The notes below the pieces were generated by a model. That model ran no database searches. It had not been told where the DNA came from and worked only from the letters and a program-made list of their open reading frames with translations. Below, one piece after another: positions 29,030 through 37,970 of a stretch of 37,970 nt of DNA. This DNA comes from Oscillospiraceae bacterium. Its GTDB lineage: Bacteria; Bacillota; Clostridia; Oscillospirales; Ruminococcaceae. Location of the stretch: contig JAJUHO010000006.1 in assembly GCA_029267825.1 (NCBI GenBank), positions 1 through 37,970 on the forward strand. Direction: 5' to 3'. The position numbers and the translations under genes were made by a program. Numbering within the stretch: position 1 is the first letter of the stretch; the number at the start of each line of letters is the position of its first letter.

Positions 29030-29917
29030 TTGGGAAGTCAATTTGCTTGGTTTTTTGATGCCTTTACGGTGGCTTTGATTTTGATATTTATGTATGTAGG
29101 CGGGAAAAGGGGATTTATACGTTCGTTCTTGATGATAGCCGGTTATTTTCTTTCTCTTGTTGCGGCATACTATGTCAGCAGGGCGACTGCTCCGATTATA
29201 TATGACAAATTGCTTAGCGAGAGGATTGTTTCATCAATAGAGGGAAAAATTGAGAATATAAATGTGGCCGATGAGGTAAAAAAAGCACTTAACCTTGAAG
29301 GTTCAGGTGTTACACTGGAAGATGAAGAAGTAAAGAGCGTAGTTGAAAACAGCTCCGGGAATTTAGGAGAAGAAATAAGACAGTATATTCTTCAAAAAAC
29401 GGGTGTTGATATTTCGCAAAACGAGATAACCGAAAATTTGAAAAAAATGTTTAATGAAAATATATACGGAGAATATATAAAATCTCTCCCTGAATATATG
29501 ACAAAAAATTCCGCTCAATATTCTGATAGTGGTCTTATATCATCAGCAATAAAAGCTTTTGCTTCAAGCAAGGCGGATGCGGCACGGTATATAGAGCAAA
29601 CAGTCGTAAGAGGGAGCATTATCGCTATTTTGGAACCTATATTGTTTATTTTGGTATTTACAATTGCAATGATTGCTGTTAAAATAGTTACAAGACTTTT
29701 CTCGGTTGTTAATAGGGTCCCGTTTATAGGCACTGTAAATTCGCTTTTTGGAGCTTTAATGGGAGTCGCTGAGGCTTTGCTTGTAGTTTATATTATTGCG
29801 GTTGTAATCAATATTATAATTTATTTAAGCGGAAGTGAAATGATAGTTTTTAACGATGAAACAATTCAAAATACTTATCTCTTTAAATACATCTATAATT
29901 TTAAATTGATAAAATAG
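29030..29917 (+). CDS. CvpA-family membrane protein
   Basis: FDAFTVALILIFMYVGGKRGFIRSFLMIAGYFLSLVAAYYVS; C-terminal VNRVPFIGTVNSLFGALMGVAEALLVVY. Confidence 0.88.
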   Translation: MGSQFAWFFDAFTVALILIFMYVGGKRGFIRSFLMIAGYFLSLVAAYYVSRATAPIIYDKLLSERIVSSIEGKIENINVADEVKKALNLEGSGVTLEDEEVKSVVENSSGNLGEEIRQYILQKTGVDISQNEITENLKKMFNENIYGEYIKSLPEYMTKNSAQYSDSGLISSAIKAFASSKADAARYIEQTVVRGSIIAILEPILFILVFTIAMIAVKIVTRLFSVVNRVPFIGTVNSLFGALMGVAEALLVVYIIAVVINIIIYLSGSEMIVFNDETIQNTYLFKYIYNFKLIK

Positions 29918-29935
29918 TTTTGTTTTGGATATAAA

Positions 29936-29964
29936 GGCAGAAATTCTGCCTGCGGCATGCCGCA
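29936..29964. repeat. Two abutting perfect palindromes upstream of the ClpE-like gene
   Basis: GGCAGAAATTCTGCC (29936-29950) immediately followed by TGCGGCATGCCGCA (29951-29964); RBS aaggagg starts 4 nt later. Confidence 0.85.
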
Positions 29965-29984
29965 ATTAAGGAGGATAACACAAT

Positions 29985-32273
29985 ATGATTATGTGCACAA
30001 GATGCAGAAAAAGGCCTGCTGTTGTTTTTATTACAGCTATGCAGGGGAACGAAAAAAAGAATGAGGGACTTTGTTTGGTATGCGCAAAGGAACTCGGTGT
30101 TCCTCAGGTTAGCGAATATATTGAGCAAATGGGCCTGACTGAAAATGATATAGAAGATTTTTCAAATCAAATGATGGATATGAGCTATGGCGATAATTTT
30201 GAAATGGGTGGCGCTGGAACGCTTCCGTCATTTATACAAAATTTGCTTGGAACAAATAATAATATGCCATCAAAACCAAGCCAAGAAAATATGGGGGATT
30301 TCTTTACCGAAAAAAGGGAAGATAAATTCGAAAAGCGCAAAAAGACTGAAAAAGAAAAAAAGCATAAATTCCTTGATACGTATTGCACAAACCTTACAAG
30401 CAGAGCAAGGAATAATGAGCTTGATAGAATAGTAGGGCGTGATAAGGAGATTTCGAGGGTAATACAAATACTTTCGAGGCGTACTAAAAATAATCCTTGC
30501 TTGATAGGTGAACCGGGTGTTGGTAAAACTGCAATAGCTGAGGGCATTGCCCAAAAAATAGCTGCAGGGGAAGTTCCCTTCCACATTGCAGATAAAGAGC
30601 TGTACCTTCTTGACTTGACAGCTCTTGTAGCCGGAACCCAGTTTAGGGGCCAGTTTGAAAGCCGCGTTAAAGGGCTTATAGATGAGGTTAAGGCTGAGGG
30701 AAATATTATACTTTTTATTGATGAGGTTCATAACCTTGTCGGTACGGGCGACAGCGAGGGTTCAATGAATGCCGCAAATATACTTAAACCGGCGCTTTCA
30801 AGGGGCGAGGTTCAGGTTATAGGAGCGACCACATTTAAGGAATATAGAAAGTATATTGAAAAAGATAGTGCGCTTGAAAGGCGTTTCCAGCCGGTTACAA
30901 TAAATGAACCGACCGTTTCTGATACTTTTGAAGTACTTTTTGGTATAAGGGATTATTACGAGAAACACCATAAAGTTAAAATTAAAGATGATACCTTAAA
31001 ACTGTGTGCGATACTTTCAGAAAGATATATAAATGACCGTTTTTTGCCGGATAAGGCAATAGACCTTTTGGATGAGGCTTGCGCCTGCGCCAGCATAAGG
31101 AGCCCTGAACTTGCCGAATTTGAATCTCTTAATGCAAAACTCAAAGAATTGCATGATGATGAGAAAGCAATAGAGGATGCGGATGATGTTCCGGATTTTG
31201 AAAGGCTTGCAAAGGTTAAAGCAGAAATAATCAAAATAAATGCAAAGCTTGAAAAAGTTGAAGAAGCAATTCAGAATGTCTATGTTACAGAAGAGGATAT
31301 TTCAAAGGTAATTGAACTTTGGACGGGAATTCCGGCAAATAAGATAATCCAAAGCGAATATAAGAAAATAGCTTCGCTTGAAGCAAAACTCAAAGAAAGA
31401 ATTATAGGCCAGGATGAAGCGGTTGAACTTGTGGCGAAAGCAATAAAGCGTACGAGGGTTCAACTTGCATCACGTCGCAGGCCGGCATCGTTTATTTTTG
31501 TGGGACCTACCGGAGTTGGAAAAACTGAGCTTGTAAAGGTTCTTGCATCAGAATTGTTTGATAGTACAGAACCGCTTATAAGACTTGACATGACTGAATT
31601 TATGGAAAAACATTCAGTTTCAAGGATTATCGGTTCTCCTCCGGGATATGTCGGTTATGATGACGCGGGACAGCTTACCGAAAAAGTCCGCAGAAGACCA
31701 TATTCAGTCGTGCTGTTTGATGAAATTGAAAAAGCCCATCCGGATGTGATGAATATTTTGCTTCAAATTTTGGATGAGGGCAAGGTTAATGACGCTCAAG
31801 GCAGGAGCATCAGTTTTGAAAATACTGTCATAGCAATGACGTCAAATGCCGGTTCAACTGATAAAACCACGGGAGTGGGATTTAATAAGACACAAGCTGA
31901 GATTTCATCAGAAAAGGCAATAAAGGCGCTTTCTGAGTTTTTGCGTCCGGAATTTCTCAGCAGAATTGATGAAGTAGTAGTGTTTAAGCCGCTTACTTTG
32001 GAAAATTATCAAAAAATAGCTGCCCTTATGCTTGATGAAATGAAAGAACCGCTTTCAGAAAAAGGAATATCGCTTGCATATGATGATGCGGCGCTTGCAA
32101 AAATAGCCGAAAAGTCCTTTGGCGGAAAGTTTGGCGCAAGGGATATAAGAAAGGTTATACGCAAGGAAATTGAGGATAAGGTGGCATCTCTTATCATTGA
32201 TAAAGCCGAAATGGGAATAAGCACTATAAAAGTGACTGTTGTTGATGATAAACTTGAGGTGCTTGCAATTTAA
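29985..32273 (+). CDS. ClpE-like AAA+ ATPase (N-terminal zinc finger, two NBDs)
   Basis: CTRCRKRPAVVF...GLCLVCAKELG; IGEPGVGKTAIAEGIAQKI; VGPTGVGKTELVKVLASELF; no Clp_N repeats before the first NBD. Confidence 0.9.
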   Translation: MIMCTRCRKRPAVVFITAMQGNEKKNEGLCLVCAKELGVPQVSEYIEQMGLTENDIEDFSNQMMDMSYGDNFEMGGAGTLPSFIQNLLGTNNNMPSKPSQENMGDFFTEKREDKFEKRKKTEKEKKHKFLDTYCTNLTSRARNNELDRIVGRDKEISRVIQILSRRTKNNPCLIGEPGVGKTAIAEGIAQKIAAGEVPFHIADKELYLLDLTALVAGTQFRGQFESRVKGLIDEVKAEGNIILFIDEVHNLVGTGDSEGSMNAANILKPALSRGEVQVIGATTFKEYRKYIEKDSALERRFQPVTINEPTVSDTFEVLFGIRDYYEKHHKVKIKDDTLKLCAILSERYINDRFLPDKAIDLLDEACACASIRSPELAEFESLNAKLKELHDDEKAIEDADDVPDFERLAKVKAEIIKINAKLEKVEEAIQNVYVTEEDISKVIELWTGIPANKIIQSEYKKIASLEAKLKERIIGQDEAVELVAKAIKRTRVQLASRRRPASFIFVGPTGVGKTELVKVLASELFDSTEPLIRLDMTEFMEKHSVSRIIGSPPGYVGYDDAGQLTEKVRRRPYSVVLFDEIEKAHPDVMNILLQILDEGKVNDAQGRSISFENTVIAMTSNAGSTDKTTGVGFNKTQAEISSEKAIKALSEFLRPEFLSRIDEVVVFKPLTLENYQKIAALMLDEMKEPLSEKGISLAYDDAALAKIAEKSFGGKFGARDIRKVIRKEIEDKVASLIIDKAEMGISTIKVTVVDDKLEVLAI

Positions 32274-32286
32274 TTTTTTAAAAGGC

Positions 32287-32333
32287 CTCCCGCCGGACAA
32301 TTTTCAAAATTCATCTCCGGCGGGAGTTTTTGT
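32287..32333 (+). terminator. Rho-independent terminator of the ClpE-like gene
   Basis: ctcccgccgga-N18-tccggcgggag followed by TTTTTGTTTT. Confidence 0.9.
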
Positions 32334-32428
32334 TTTAAAAAAGCTTTAATTTAATAAAAAAATTTGATATAATTATTTTGTATATTAAAATAAAGGAATT
32401 AAATTTTGCTTTTTTAGGGAGAGTGCAT

Positions 32429-33766
32429 ATGAAAAAAATTTCGGCAATTTTATCTATATTTGTTTTATTGAGTTTTATTTCATCTTTTAAAATAAATGCG
32501 GTTTCGTTTACCCCAAATAATGAAATTTACAGCGAGGCTGTTTACCTTAAAAATTTAGATACCGGAGAAGTTATTTATCAGAAAAATGCCGATAAAAAGG
32601 AGTATCCGGCTTCACTTACAAAAATCATGACGGCAATACTTGTTCTGGAAAACGTGCAGGATATTGACAATACAATGGTTACTGCGCCTGCATATGTTTT
32701 TGATGAGCTTTATAAAACCGGAGCCTCAACTGCGGATTTCCGTCCGAATGAAACCGCATCGGTAAAGGATTTGATGTACGGTATGATTTTGCAGTCTGCT
32801 TGCGAAGCGGCAAGCATTCTTGCTGATTATGTCGGAGGAGGAAGTATCAGCAAATTTGTTCAAATGATGAACGAAAAGGCAAAAGCGCTTGGAGCAACCT
32901 CAACTAATTTTACAAACCCGCATGGGCTTTTTGATGAAAATCAATATACAACCGCTCATGATATGGCAATTATAACCGAATATGCTATGTCACTGTCAAG
33001 GTTTAATGAAATTGCAGATACAAAAACTTATACCATAGGGCCGAGCAATAAGCATTCTGAGCCGCGTACTGTTTCGCATACGAATTTAATGCTTGATAAA
33101 GTAAAGGGTGGAGAATATTATTACCCTTACGTTAAAGGAATAAAGACAGGCACTCTGGATGAGGCTGGCAGGTGTCTTGTTTCATCGGCAAGCAAAGATG
33201 GGTATAATTATTTGCTTGTGACTCTCAATGCGCCGCTGAAAGATTCAAATGGCAATAATAAATATTATAACTTTGTAGATGCAATAACGCTTTATGAATG
33301 GGCATTTAAATATTTTAAAAATACCGCTTTGCTTAATTCTTCGGAAGAGGTGGGCGAAGTTCCGGTAAGATTTTCGGCAGGGAACGATTATGTTCTTGTT
33401 TGTCCTAAGGAATCTTTTTCTGCGCTTTGGCCTTCAACACTTGACACATCAGCAATACAAAGGGTTGTCAACCTTGAACAGGAGGTCGATGCTCCCGTTA
33501 AAAAAGGAGATAAGCTTGGAACAATGGAGCTTAAACTTTCAGGTGAAACTCTTTTTACTGTTGACCTTGTGGCAAAAGATGGCGTAGAACGTTCTGAACT
33601 TGAATATAATCTTTATCTTGCAAAGCAGTTTGTTTCGTCGACATGGTTTAAAGCTACGGTTGCTTTAATTGTTGCACTTATAATAATTTATCTGATAATC
33701 CATGGAATTTCTTCAAGAAAAAAGAGGAAAAAGATAAAGAGGATATCAAAAAGAAGGCAATTTTAA
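32429..33766 (+). CDS. D-alanyl-D-alanine carboxypeptidase (DacF/PBP5-type)
   Basis: Signal peptide MKKISAILSIFVLLSFISSFKINA; SLTKIMTA (SxxK), KGIKTGTLDEAG (KTG), C-terminal TM. Confidence 0.92.
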   Translation: MKKISAILSIFVLLSFISSFKINAVSFTPNNEIYSEAVYLKNLDTGEVIYQKNADKKEYPASLTKIMTAILVLENVQDIDNTMVTAPAYVFDELYKTGASTADFRPNETASVKDLMYGMILQSACEAASILADYVGGGSISKFVQMMNEKAKALGATSTNFTNPHGLFDENQYTTAHDMAIITEYAMSLSRFNEIADTKTYTIGPSNKHSEPRTVSHTNLMLDKVKGGEYYYPYVKGIKTGTLDEAGRCLVSSASKDGYNYLLVTLNAPLKDSNGNNKYYNFVDAITLYEWAFKYFKNTALLNSSEEVGEVPVRFSAGNDYVLVCPKESFSALWPSTLDTSAIQRVVNLEQEVDAPVKKGDKLGTMELKLSGETLFTVDLVAKDGVERSELEYNLYLAKQFVSSTWFKATVALIVALIIIYLIIHGISSRKKRKKIKRISKRRQF

Positions 33767-33787
33767 TAATTTAAAATGTTTTTAAAT

Positions 33788-33827
33788 AAAAAATCCCATG
33801 ACAAAAATTTGTTCATGGGATTTTTTA
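33788..33827. terminator. Bidirectional terminator between the carboxypeptidase gene (+) and the repeat protein gene (-)
   Basis: aaaaaatcccatgac-N8-gttcatgggatttttt. Confidence 0.85.
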
Positions 33828-33829
33828 TA

Positions 33830-34774
33830 TTATTTGCAAATTCGGCAAGATGAACAATCGGTGCATGATGAACTGCATAAGGTACTTTTGACAATGGAAA
33901 AAGTGCAGTCATTTATTTTAAAAGTTTTTGTTTTGTCAGATGAAATTGTAACACTATCAGCACCAAAATCAATTTTTATTGGAATTAAAATTTCTTCTTC
34001 CGGATTTAATGGAGATGGGATTTTCAATGGAGAGAAAAATACTGGTTTTTCATTTTTAGGATAGACGGCAATAGAGTTTGTTGCACAAAGCATAGAGGAA
34101 ATGGTACCGTCTTCATTAAAGCAAAGAGAATTGCTGTCTGCACAAATTGCTATTGCGTTTGGGTCGTAAGCTTCTAAGGCTCCAATCGGTGTATTTATTT
34201 TTATAGGGAAATCCGGTTCAGTTGATTTTAAAATCCCGCTTTCAAAAAGGGCGAAACCTTTTTTGGTGCTTATTTTTCCTACGGGTGTAATAATATCTAT
34301 TTTTTCGCCGGGAAACAGGGTAAGACTTTTTATTGTTCCACTGCGGTAAAAGCATATGCCATTTACCATTGCCGTAAAATCAGCAAAATCAAAGCTGAAA
34401 TTTAGGGGGATATTAAAATTCCTTTCATCATCTTCTGACCAATATCCGCTTATTTTCCCATTTGTCGGGAAAACCCGTTTTACTTCGCCTGTGTTATAAA
34501 AAGTCACAAGTTCCGCCGGCATTTCGCCGATTGGAGTTAAAATTTCGGTCTGATTTTCAAGCGATACTGCTTTTAAATTGCCATCCGGGTAAAAAGATAT
34601 TGATTTTGTATATTTTCTGCGCAGGGTTTCTTCACCATATTGCGGTATAAGAGGTCCGCATTCGGTAAATACAATATTTTCTTTATTAAGAATGCATTCT
34701 TTTAATGTTCCGTCTGGATAATATTCGGCTCTTTCAATTCCGTCAAGCGTTCCGAATTTTGTTTTTGCTTCCAT
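33830..34774 (-). CDS. Uncharacterised repeat protein (YwqK/MORN-like strand repeats) with C-terminal CX3CX2CX2CX2C tail; cotranscribed with the AnfO-like gene
   Basis: About six degenerate repeats of the type xFYxxGxxKs...xTPIGxx (YYPDGTLKE, FYPDGNLKA, FYNTGEVKR, FYRSGTIKS, LFESGILKS, FNEDGTISS) and terminal CSSSCTDCSSCRICK. Confidence 0.8.
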   Translation of the reverse strand: MEAKTKFGTLDGIERAEYYPDGTLKECILNKENIVFTECGPLIPQYGEETLRRKYTKSISFYPDGNLKAVSLENQTEILTPIGEMPAELVTFYNTGEVKRVFPTNGKISGYWSEDDERNFNIPLNFSFDFADFTAMVNGICFYRSGTIKSLTLFPGEKIDIITPVGKISTKKGFALFESGILKSTEPDFPIKINTPIGALEAYDPNAIAICADSNSLCFNEDGTISSMLCATNSIAVYPKNEKPVFFSPLKIPSPLNPEEEILIPIKIDFGADSVTISSDKTKTFKINDCTFSIVKSTLCSSSCTDCSSCRICK

Positions 34775-35386
34775 TTAAATCGGCTCCTTTCCGCATAATT
34801 TATTTTTAATGACTGCAACAGTTTTTCCGTCTTGTTTTTTTAAGGTTATATCATACCCAAATTCATTAATCCAAGGCGGCAAATGGGTGCATACAAGTTC
34901 AAGTTCCCAAAATGGTGTTTCTTTAAAAAATTTCCGCAAAGCTTTTTTTGATGATATTTCAGGAAAATTTTCCTGCAACATGGCAAGGTCAAAATAATAT
35001 TTTCCGGGAATTGAGGTTTCAATAGGCTTTTGCGGAATTTTATTATTTTCGTCATTTGACCGAATATCTTCAATTATTCCGTCAAGAGAAGCGTCGTTTA
35101 ATTCGGATATAGAAAAAATATGGAATCCAAGTGAATCAAATACAGTAAATGGAAGTCCTGTAATTTCTATTCCTGCTATTATTTTGCATTTGCCAAGTTT
35201 CTTTGAAAGAGAAAGCAGTTCGCTTCTTAAAGAAGCAATACCGCTTTTGTTATTGAAATTTATAGGCAATTCGCTTGAAACTGCCCAGCCGTTTTCATCC
35301 TTTGACATTACAATGATATGACTCGACTCAAAAAATGAATTTGATACACTATAATCTTTCATTATGATTGCGATGCTTTCGTCCAT
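34775..35386 (-). CDS. AnfO-family nitrogenase-associated protein
   Basis: GLPFTVFDSLGFHIFSI; PGKYYFDLAMLQENFPEISSKKALRKFF; FWELELVCTHLPPWINEFGYDI resembles AnfO (PF09582) as recalled; located next to nifH. Confidence 0.65.
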   Translation of the reverse strand: MDESIAIIMKDYSVSNSFFESSHIIVMSKDENGWAVSSELPINFNNKSGIASLRSELLSLSKKLGKCKIIAGIEITGLPFTVFDSLGFHIFSISELNDASLDGIIEDIRSNDENNKIPQKPIETSIPGKYYFDLAMLQENFPEISSKKALRKFFKETPFWELELVCTHLPPWINEFGYDITLKKQDGKTVAVIKNKLCGKEPI

Positions 35387-35537
35387 AATCGCACCCTCCT
35401 TTATTATGTTTTAGTATATATCTTGCTTTAAATAAGTGTCAAGAGATTTTGGTAGAAAAATGTTTTTGCAAGTTTAATATATATAAATTGCATAAAATGC
35501 TTTGCCTAAAATTGCAATTTATCTAAAAACCAATGTA

Positions 35538-35566
35538 TTGATACTTTTGGCAAAAAGCCGTATACT
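35538..35566 (+). promoter_or_regulatory. SigA-type promoter for the nif operon
   Basis: TTGATA (35538-35543), 17 nt, TATACT (35561-35566). Confidence 0.65.
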
Positions 35567-35605
35567 TTAAGCATAGCAAAAACAATTTATAAAAATCATA
35601 AAGAC

Positions 35606-35655
35606 AACGGGGTCTGAAAATGCCAAAGGCGGCTTTTCAGGCCCCGTTTCTTTAA
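35606..35655 (+). promoter_or_regulatory. Terminator-like hairpin in the nifH 5' leader
   Basis: aacggggtctgaaaa (35606-35620) pairs with ttttcaggccccgtt (35634-35648) using one G-U, then tctttaa; lies between the promoter and the nifH ATG (35691). Confidence 0.7.
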
Positions 35656-35666
35656 GATAGCTTTAA

Positions 35667-36509
<843 letters not shown>

Positions 36510-36528
36510 TTTGAAAGGGGAATAAATT

Positions 36529-36855
36529 ATGTTGCTTGTCAGAGCCATTATAAGACCTGAAAAAACCGGAATAGTTATGTCAGAGCTTCTTGCGGCCGGA
36601 TTTCCTGCAATAACCAAAATGGATGTTTACGGACGTGGAAAGCAAAAGGGGATTACAGTAGGAGATATTCATTATGACGAAATACCAAAGGAAATGCTCT
36701 TAATTGTAGTAAATGATGATGATAAAGACGATGTCGTAAAAGTCATCATGAGAACAGCCCGTACCGCTCCAAACGGCACATACGGCGATGGAAGGATTTT
36801 TATAAGCCCCGTTGAGGAGGCATATACAATCAGCACAGGCAAAAAAGGCTTGTAA
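36529..36855 (+). CDS. nifI1: PII-family nitrogen regulator NifI1
   Basis: MLLVRAIIRPEKTGIVMSELLAAGFPAITKMDVYGRGKQKGI; GDGRIFISPVEEAYTISTG; located between nifH and nifD. Confidence 0.93.
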   Translation: MLLVRAIIRPEKTGIVMSELLAAGFPAITKMDVYGRGKQKGITVGDIHYDEIPKEMLLIVVNDDDKDDVVKVIMRTARTAPNGTYGDGRIFISPVEEAYTISTGKKGL

Positions 36856-36868
36856 GGGGGGATTTTTA

Positions 36869-37249
36869 ATGAAAGAGATAATGGCTATAATAAGGGTTAA
36901 CATGGTAAATCCGACCAAAGAAGCCCTTGCCAAAGCCGGTTTTCCGGCGCTTTCCTGCCGCAAATGTCTTGGCAGAGGGAAAAAAGGCATTGACCCGGCA
37001 GTGCTTCAAGCCGTTGTAGATTCAGGTGAAATTCCCGCGAATTCAGTTGGCGAACATATGACAGAAACGCAAAGGCTTATTGCCAAAAGATTTTTTACAA
37101 TAATAGTTGATGATGATAAAGTTGATTTGGCGGTAAAAACGATTATTGATACAAATCAAACCGGAAATCCGGGCGACGGAAAGATTTTTATATTGCCTGT
37201 ATGCGAAGCATATACCGTAAGAACCGGCGAACGCAACGATCAGGTTTGA
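36869..37249 (+). CDS. nifI2: PII-family nitrogen regulator NifI2
   Basis: MKEIMAIIRVNMVNPTKEALAKAGFPALSCRKCLGRGKKG; GDGKIFILPVCEAYTVRTGE. Start moved to ATG 36869 with an aaggggg RBS. Confidence 0.93.
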   Translation: MKEIMAIIRVNMVNPTKEALAKAGFPALSCRKCLGRGKKGIDPAVLQAVVDSGEIPANSVGEHMTETQRLIAKRFFTIIVDDDKVDLAVKTIIDTNQTGNPGDGKIFILPVCEAYTVRTGERNDQV

Positions 37250-37265
37250 TAAAGGGGTGGGAATA

Positions 37266-37970
37266 ATGGATGAACGCACAAAAATACTTGAAAAATACAG
37301 TTCAAGGGTATATAGGAATAGGAAAGAGCATGTGCTTCAAATAGAGGAAGAGGGGTTAAATCCAAGCATAATGGCAAATACCCGCTCTGTTCCCGGAATA
37401 ATGACAAATAGGGGATGCTGTTATGCCGGCTGCAAGGGCGTTGTTCTTGGCCCTCTTAAAGATGTTGCGATAATCACTCATGGACCGATAGGCTGCGGAT
37501 TTTATTCATGGGGAACAAGAAGGCATAAAGGCAAATGTGAGGATGGAAGGAATTTTCTTGAATATTGTCTTTCTACCGATATGCAGGAACCGGATATTGT
37601 TTTTGGAGGAGAAAAAAAATTAAAGCAGGCTATTGCTGAAACAGTGGATATATTCAATCCAAAATGCATAATGATATGTTCAACTTGTCCGGTGGGCCTT
37701 ATTGGGGATGATATCCATGCGGTTGCTTCTTGGGCTGAAAAGGAATACGGCATAAAATGCATAGCATTCAGTTGTGAGGGATATAAGGGTGTCAGCCAGT
37801 CGGGTGGGCACCATATAGCAAACAATGGGCTTATGAGACATGTAATAGGCACAGGAGATGCTCCTCCTTCAAAAAGGTACTCTGTAAATATTTTGGGTGA
37901 ATACAATATAGGCGGCGACGGTTGGGAAACATCAAGAATTTTAAAGAGGATAGGTTATGATGTCATATCA
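37266..37970 (+). CDS. nifD: Nitrogenase molybdenum-iron protein alpha chain, N-terminal 235 codons (3' end outside window)
   Basis: ANTRSVPGIMTNRGCCYAGCKGVV, THGPIGCGFYSWGTRRH, STDMQEPDIVFGG, CPVGLIGDDI, CEGYKGVSQSGGHHIANN; open to the window end; absent from the ORF track because it lacks a stop. Confidence 0.95.
   Translation, partial: MDERTKILEKYSSRVYRNRKEHVLQIEEEGLNPSIMANTRSVPGIMTNRGCCYAGCKGVVLGPLKDVAIITHGPIGCGFYSWGTRRHKGKCEDGRNFLEYCLSTDMQEPDIVFGGEKKLKQAIAETVDIFNPKCIMICSTCPVGLIGDDIHAVASWAEKEYGIKCIAFSCEGYKGVSQSGGHHIANNGLMRHVIGTGDAPPSKRYSVNILGEYNIGGDGWETSRILKRIGYDVIS

Noticed and set aside
37266-37970. Annotating the alpha subunit as AnfD or VnfD because of the AnfO-like neighbour
   Set aside because: Motifs RGCCYAGCKGVV, THGPIGCGFYSWGTRR and CPVGLIGDD match clostridial Mo-type NifD, not AnfD's ERGCAYCGAKHVIG pattern. 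Subunit G and K genes are outside the window, so this should be rechecked on a longer contig.

Overview
This 37.97 kb window reads as a chromosomal segment of a low-GC, spore-forming Firmicute, probably a Clostridia/Oscillospiraceae-type anaerobe. Taxonomy is inferred from gene content: an alpha/beta-type SASP, anaerobic Feo and ThiC genes, and a clostridial-type nif operon. Most of the window is vertically inherited housekeeping DNA. Left to right it holds: the purD 3' end; feoA-feoB plus a small Cys-rich FeoB partner; a ycgR/ycgQ-type permease pair; a zinc-ribbon/PASTA protein with a degenerate kinase domain; a TPP riboswitch with thiC-thiE-thiD; a SASP gene; an FAD-dependent oxidoreductase; cdaA-cdaR; a cysteine desulfurase with a DUF3343-like protein; ispD-ispF; pheA; a small-gene cluster with structured leaders; ruvC-ruvA-sseB-like-ruvB; glmM; a methyltransferase; ecfA1-ecfA2-ecfT-truA; DUF5711-like and CvpA genes; a ClpE-like ATPase; a D,D-carboxypeptidase; and at the right edge a nitrogen-fixation locus (nifH-nifI1-nifI2-nifD, with nifD truncated by the window). 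No rRNA, tRNA, CRISPR array, transposase, integrase or phage genes were seen. The best candidates for something under-described are: (1) a translationally coupled two-gene cassette divergent from nifH, an AnfO-like protein plus a repeat protein ending in CX3CX2CX2CX2C, next to a Mo-type NifD; (2) a strong terminator-like hairpin in the nifH 5' leader; (3) an 11-codon leader ORF abutting a terminator-like hairpin upstream of an RNHCP-domain gene; (4) a predicted pseudokinase with PASTA repeats; (5) two abutting palindromes just upstream of the ClpE-like gene. All assignments come from reading the sequence and from memory of the protein families; no database search was run.
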